46,725 nt of DNA, taken from contig JBAXCX010000006.1 of NCBI GenBank assembly GCA_037141255.1, positions 1 through 46,725 on the forward strand, written 5' to 3'. Positions 46,366-46,725 of this stretch are shown here, one piece after another (position 1 is the first letter of the stretch; each line of letters starts with the position of its first letter). Origin of the DNA: IMCC26207 sp037141255 (GTDB lineage: Bacteria > Actinomycetota > Acidimicrobiia > Acidimicrobiales > Microtrichaceae). Both the position numbers and the translations under genes were made by a program. Below the pieces are notes generated by a model that searched no databases, was not told the origin of the DNA, and was given only the letters and a program-made list of their open reading frames with translations.

Positions 46366-46725
46366 GCCAAGCCGGCAAACAGCGCTGTGCTAAGATAGCG
46401 TTCGCCGAAGGAGGGTATGATGGTCACAATCAACTTGCCTTCGCTTTCCGGTCGCTTACCCACCTCCAAGGCAGCCCAAAGGGCGGCGCCAGACGATATC
46501 CCCACCAATAGCCCCTCTTCTTTGGCAGCGCGACGGGCGGTGCTTAAGGCATCTTCATTTTCGACGCAAATAACCTCATCGTAAATTTGCGTGTTCAAAA
46601 TGCTCGGAACGAAGCCCGCGCCGATACCTTGGATGGGGTGCGGACCCTTCGCACCCCCGGAGAGCACAGGGGAGGCAGACGGTTCGACGGCAAAGACTTT
46701 GAAGCCTGGCTTGCGCTCTTTAAGC
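46359..46725 (-). CDS. cysK: Cysteine synthase C-terminal fragment, cut by window end
   Basis: A leftward open frame enters at the window end and stops at TAA 46359-46361. Its 121 codons encode the C-terminal part of O-acetylserine sulfhydrylase: FKVFAVEPSASPVLSGGAKGPHPIQGIGAGFVP, then LLVGISSGAALWAAL and TIIPSFGERYLSTALFAGLAD. GxGAGFVP and SFGERYLST are family signatures, so the real C-terminus is present. The enzyme makes cysteine from O-acetylserine and sulfide with PLP. Codon use (several TTG and TTA leucines) differs from the window. It abuts the broken permease directly, so it is probably from other DNA. Confidence 0.93.
   Translation of the reverse strand, partial: LKERKPGFKVFAVEPSASPVLSGGAKGPHPIQGIGAGFVPSILNTQIYDEVICVENEDALSTARRAAKEEGLLVGISSGAALWAALEVGKRPESEGKLIVTIIPSFGERYLSTALFAGLAD

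Noticed and set aside
46359..46725. cysK fragment considered as part of a mobile element or integron cassette
   Set aside because: No transposase, terminal repeats or attC-like structure is present; a simple junction explains it better.
1..46725. tRNA, rRNA, riboswitch or CRISPR array
   Set aside because: I found no cloverleaf-like, rRNA-like or regularly spaced repeat sequence by eye. A covariance-model scan would be needed to exclude small RNAs.

Overview
This window looks like one long stretch of an actinobacterial (Actinomycetota) chromosome of moderate-to-high GC, with a foreign fragment joined at the extreme right end. The actinobacterial assignment rests on several clade-typical families: an MSMEG_4193-type phosphatase, DUF3090 and SCO1664 trio; a WhiB1-like protein beside a PdtaS-like kinase; DUF3107; a paired set of Get3/ArsA-like ATPases; an F420-type LLM oxidoreductase; a class E sortase with a Septum_form lipoprotein; and WXG100 with an EccC-like ATPase. 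A complete cytochrome c maturation System I (ccmABCDEFGHI) is unlike most well-studied actinomycetes, which use System II. I infer a less-studied actinobacterial lineage (Acidimicrobiia-like is possible) but cannot prove it. I see no rRNA, tRNA, CRISPR array or insertion sequence. No gene-free stretch exceeds about 210 bases.

Layout. 1-3.2 kb: a cut-off LLM oxidoreductase, then the phosphatase-DUF3090-SCO1664 operon. 3.3-7 kb: etfBA, a diacylglycerol-kinase-like enzyme and a glycerophosphodiester phosphodiesterase. 7.1-11.5 kb: whiB1 converging on an operon of DUF3107, two Get3-like ATPases and pdtaS. 11.6-17.3 kb: a lipoprotein, a YceI protein, mrp divergent from a SufR-like regulator, a cysteine desulfurase, a HAD hydrolase and a SixA-like phosphatase (an Fe-S-flavoured neighbourhood). 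17.3-18.2 kb: a lipoprotein of unknown function. 18.2-26.6 kb: the leftward ccm operon, ending in a saccharopine-dehydrogenase-like gene. 26.6-29.4 kb: sortase plus lipoprotein, and an EchA6-like crotonase pseudoenzyme with a small membrane protein. 29.5-35.7 kb: a compact type VII-like locus (DUF5317, WXG100, a three-ATPase EccC-like protein, and a convergent FHA/winged-helix protein). 35.7-38.4 kb: a divergent GH63-like hydrolase and GT4 glycosyltransferase. 38.4-46.3 kb: a sucrase/ferredoxin-like protein, TetR, inorganic pyrophosphatase, DUF5684, a YihY/BrkB protein and a DUF4230-ABC ATPase-FtsX permease operon. The permease is cut near 46360, where the 3' end of a cysK gene on the opposite strand begins abruptly.

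Themes across the window. Genes are tightly packed and many are translationally coupled by ATGA or GTGA overlaps. Many first genes of operons have a TAnnnT hexamer 6-9 bases before the start codon and no Shine-Dalgarno sequence, which suggests widespread leaderless mRNAs. Short tandem duplications (15-23 bases, 2-4 copies) recur, several of them exactly over start codons. In the yceI-like and ppa leaders they create tiny upstream ORFs that end in ATGA overlaps. Hairpins for convergent gene pairs sit inside the opposing gene's 3' coding end. The best candidates for unusual biology are the mini type VII locus, the start-codon duplications, the PdtaS-Get3 operon and the EchA6-like pseudoenzyme pair.
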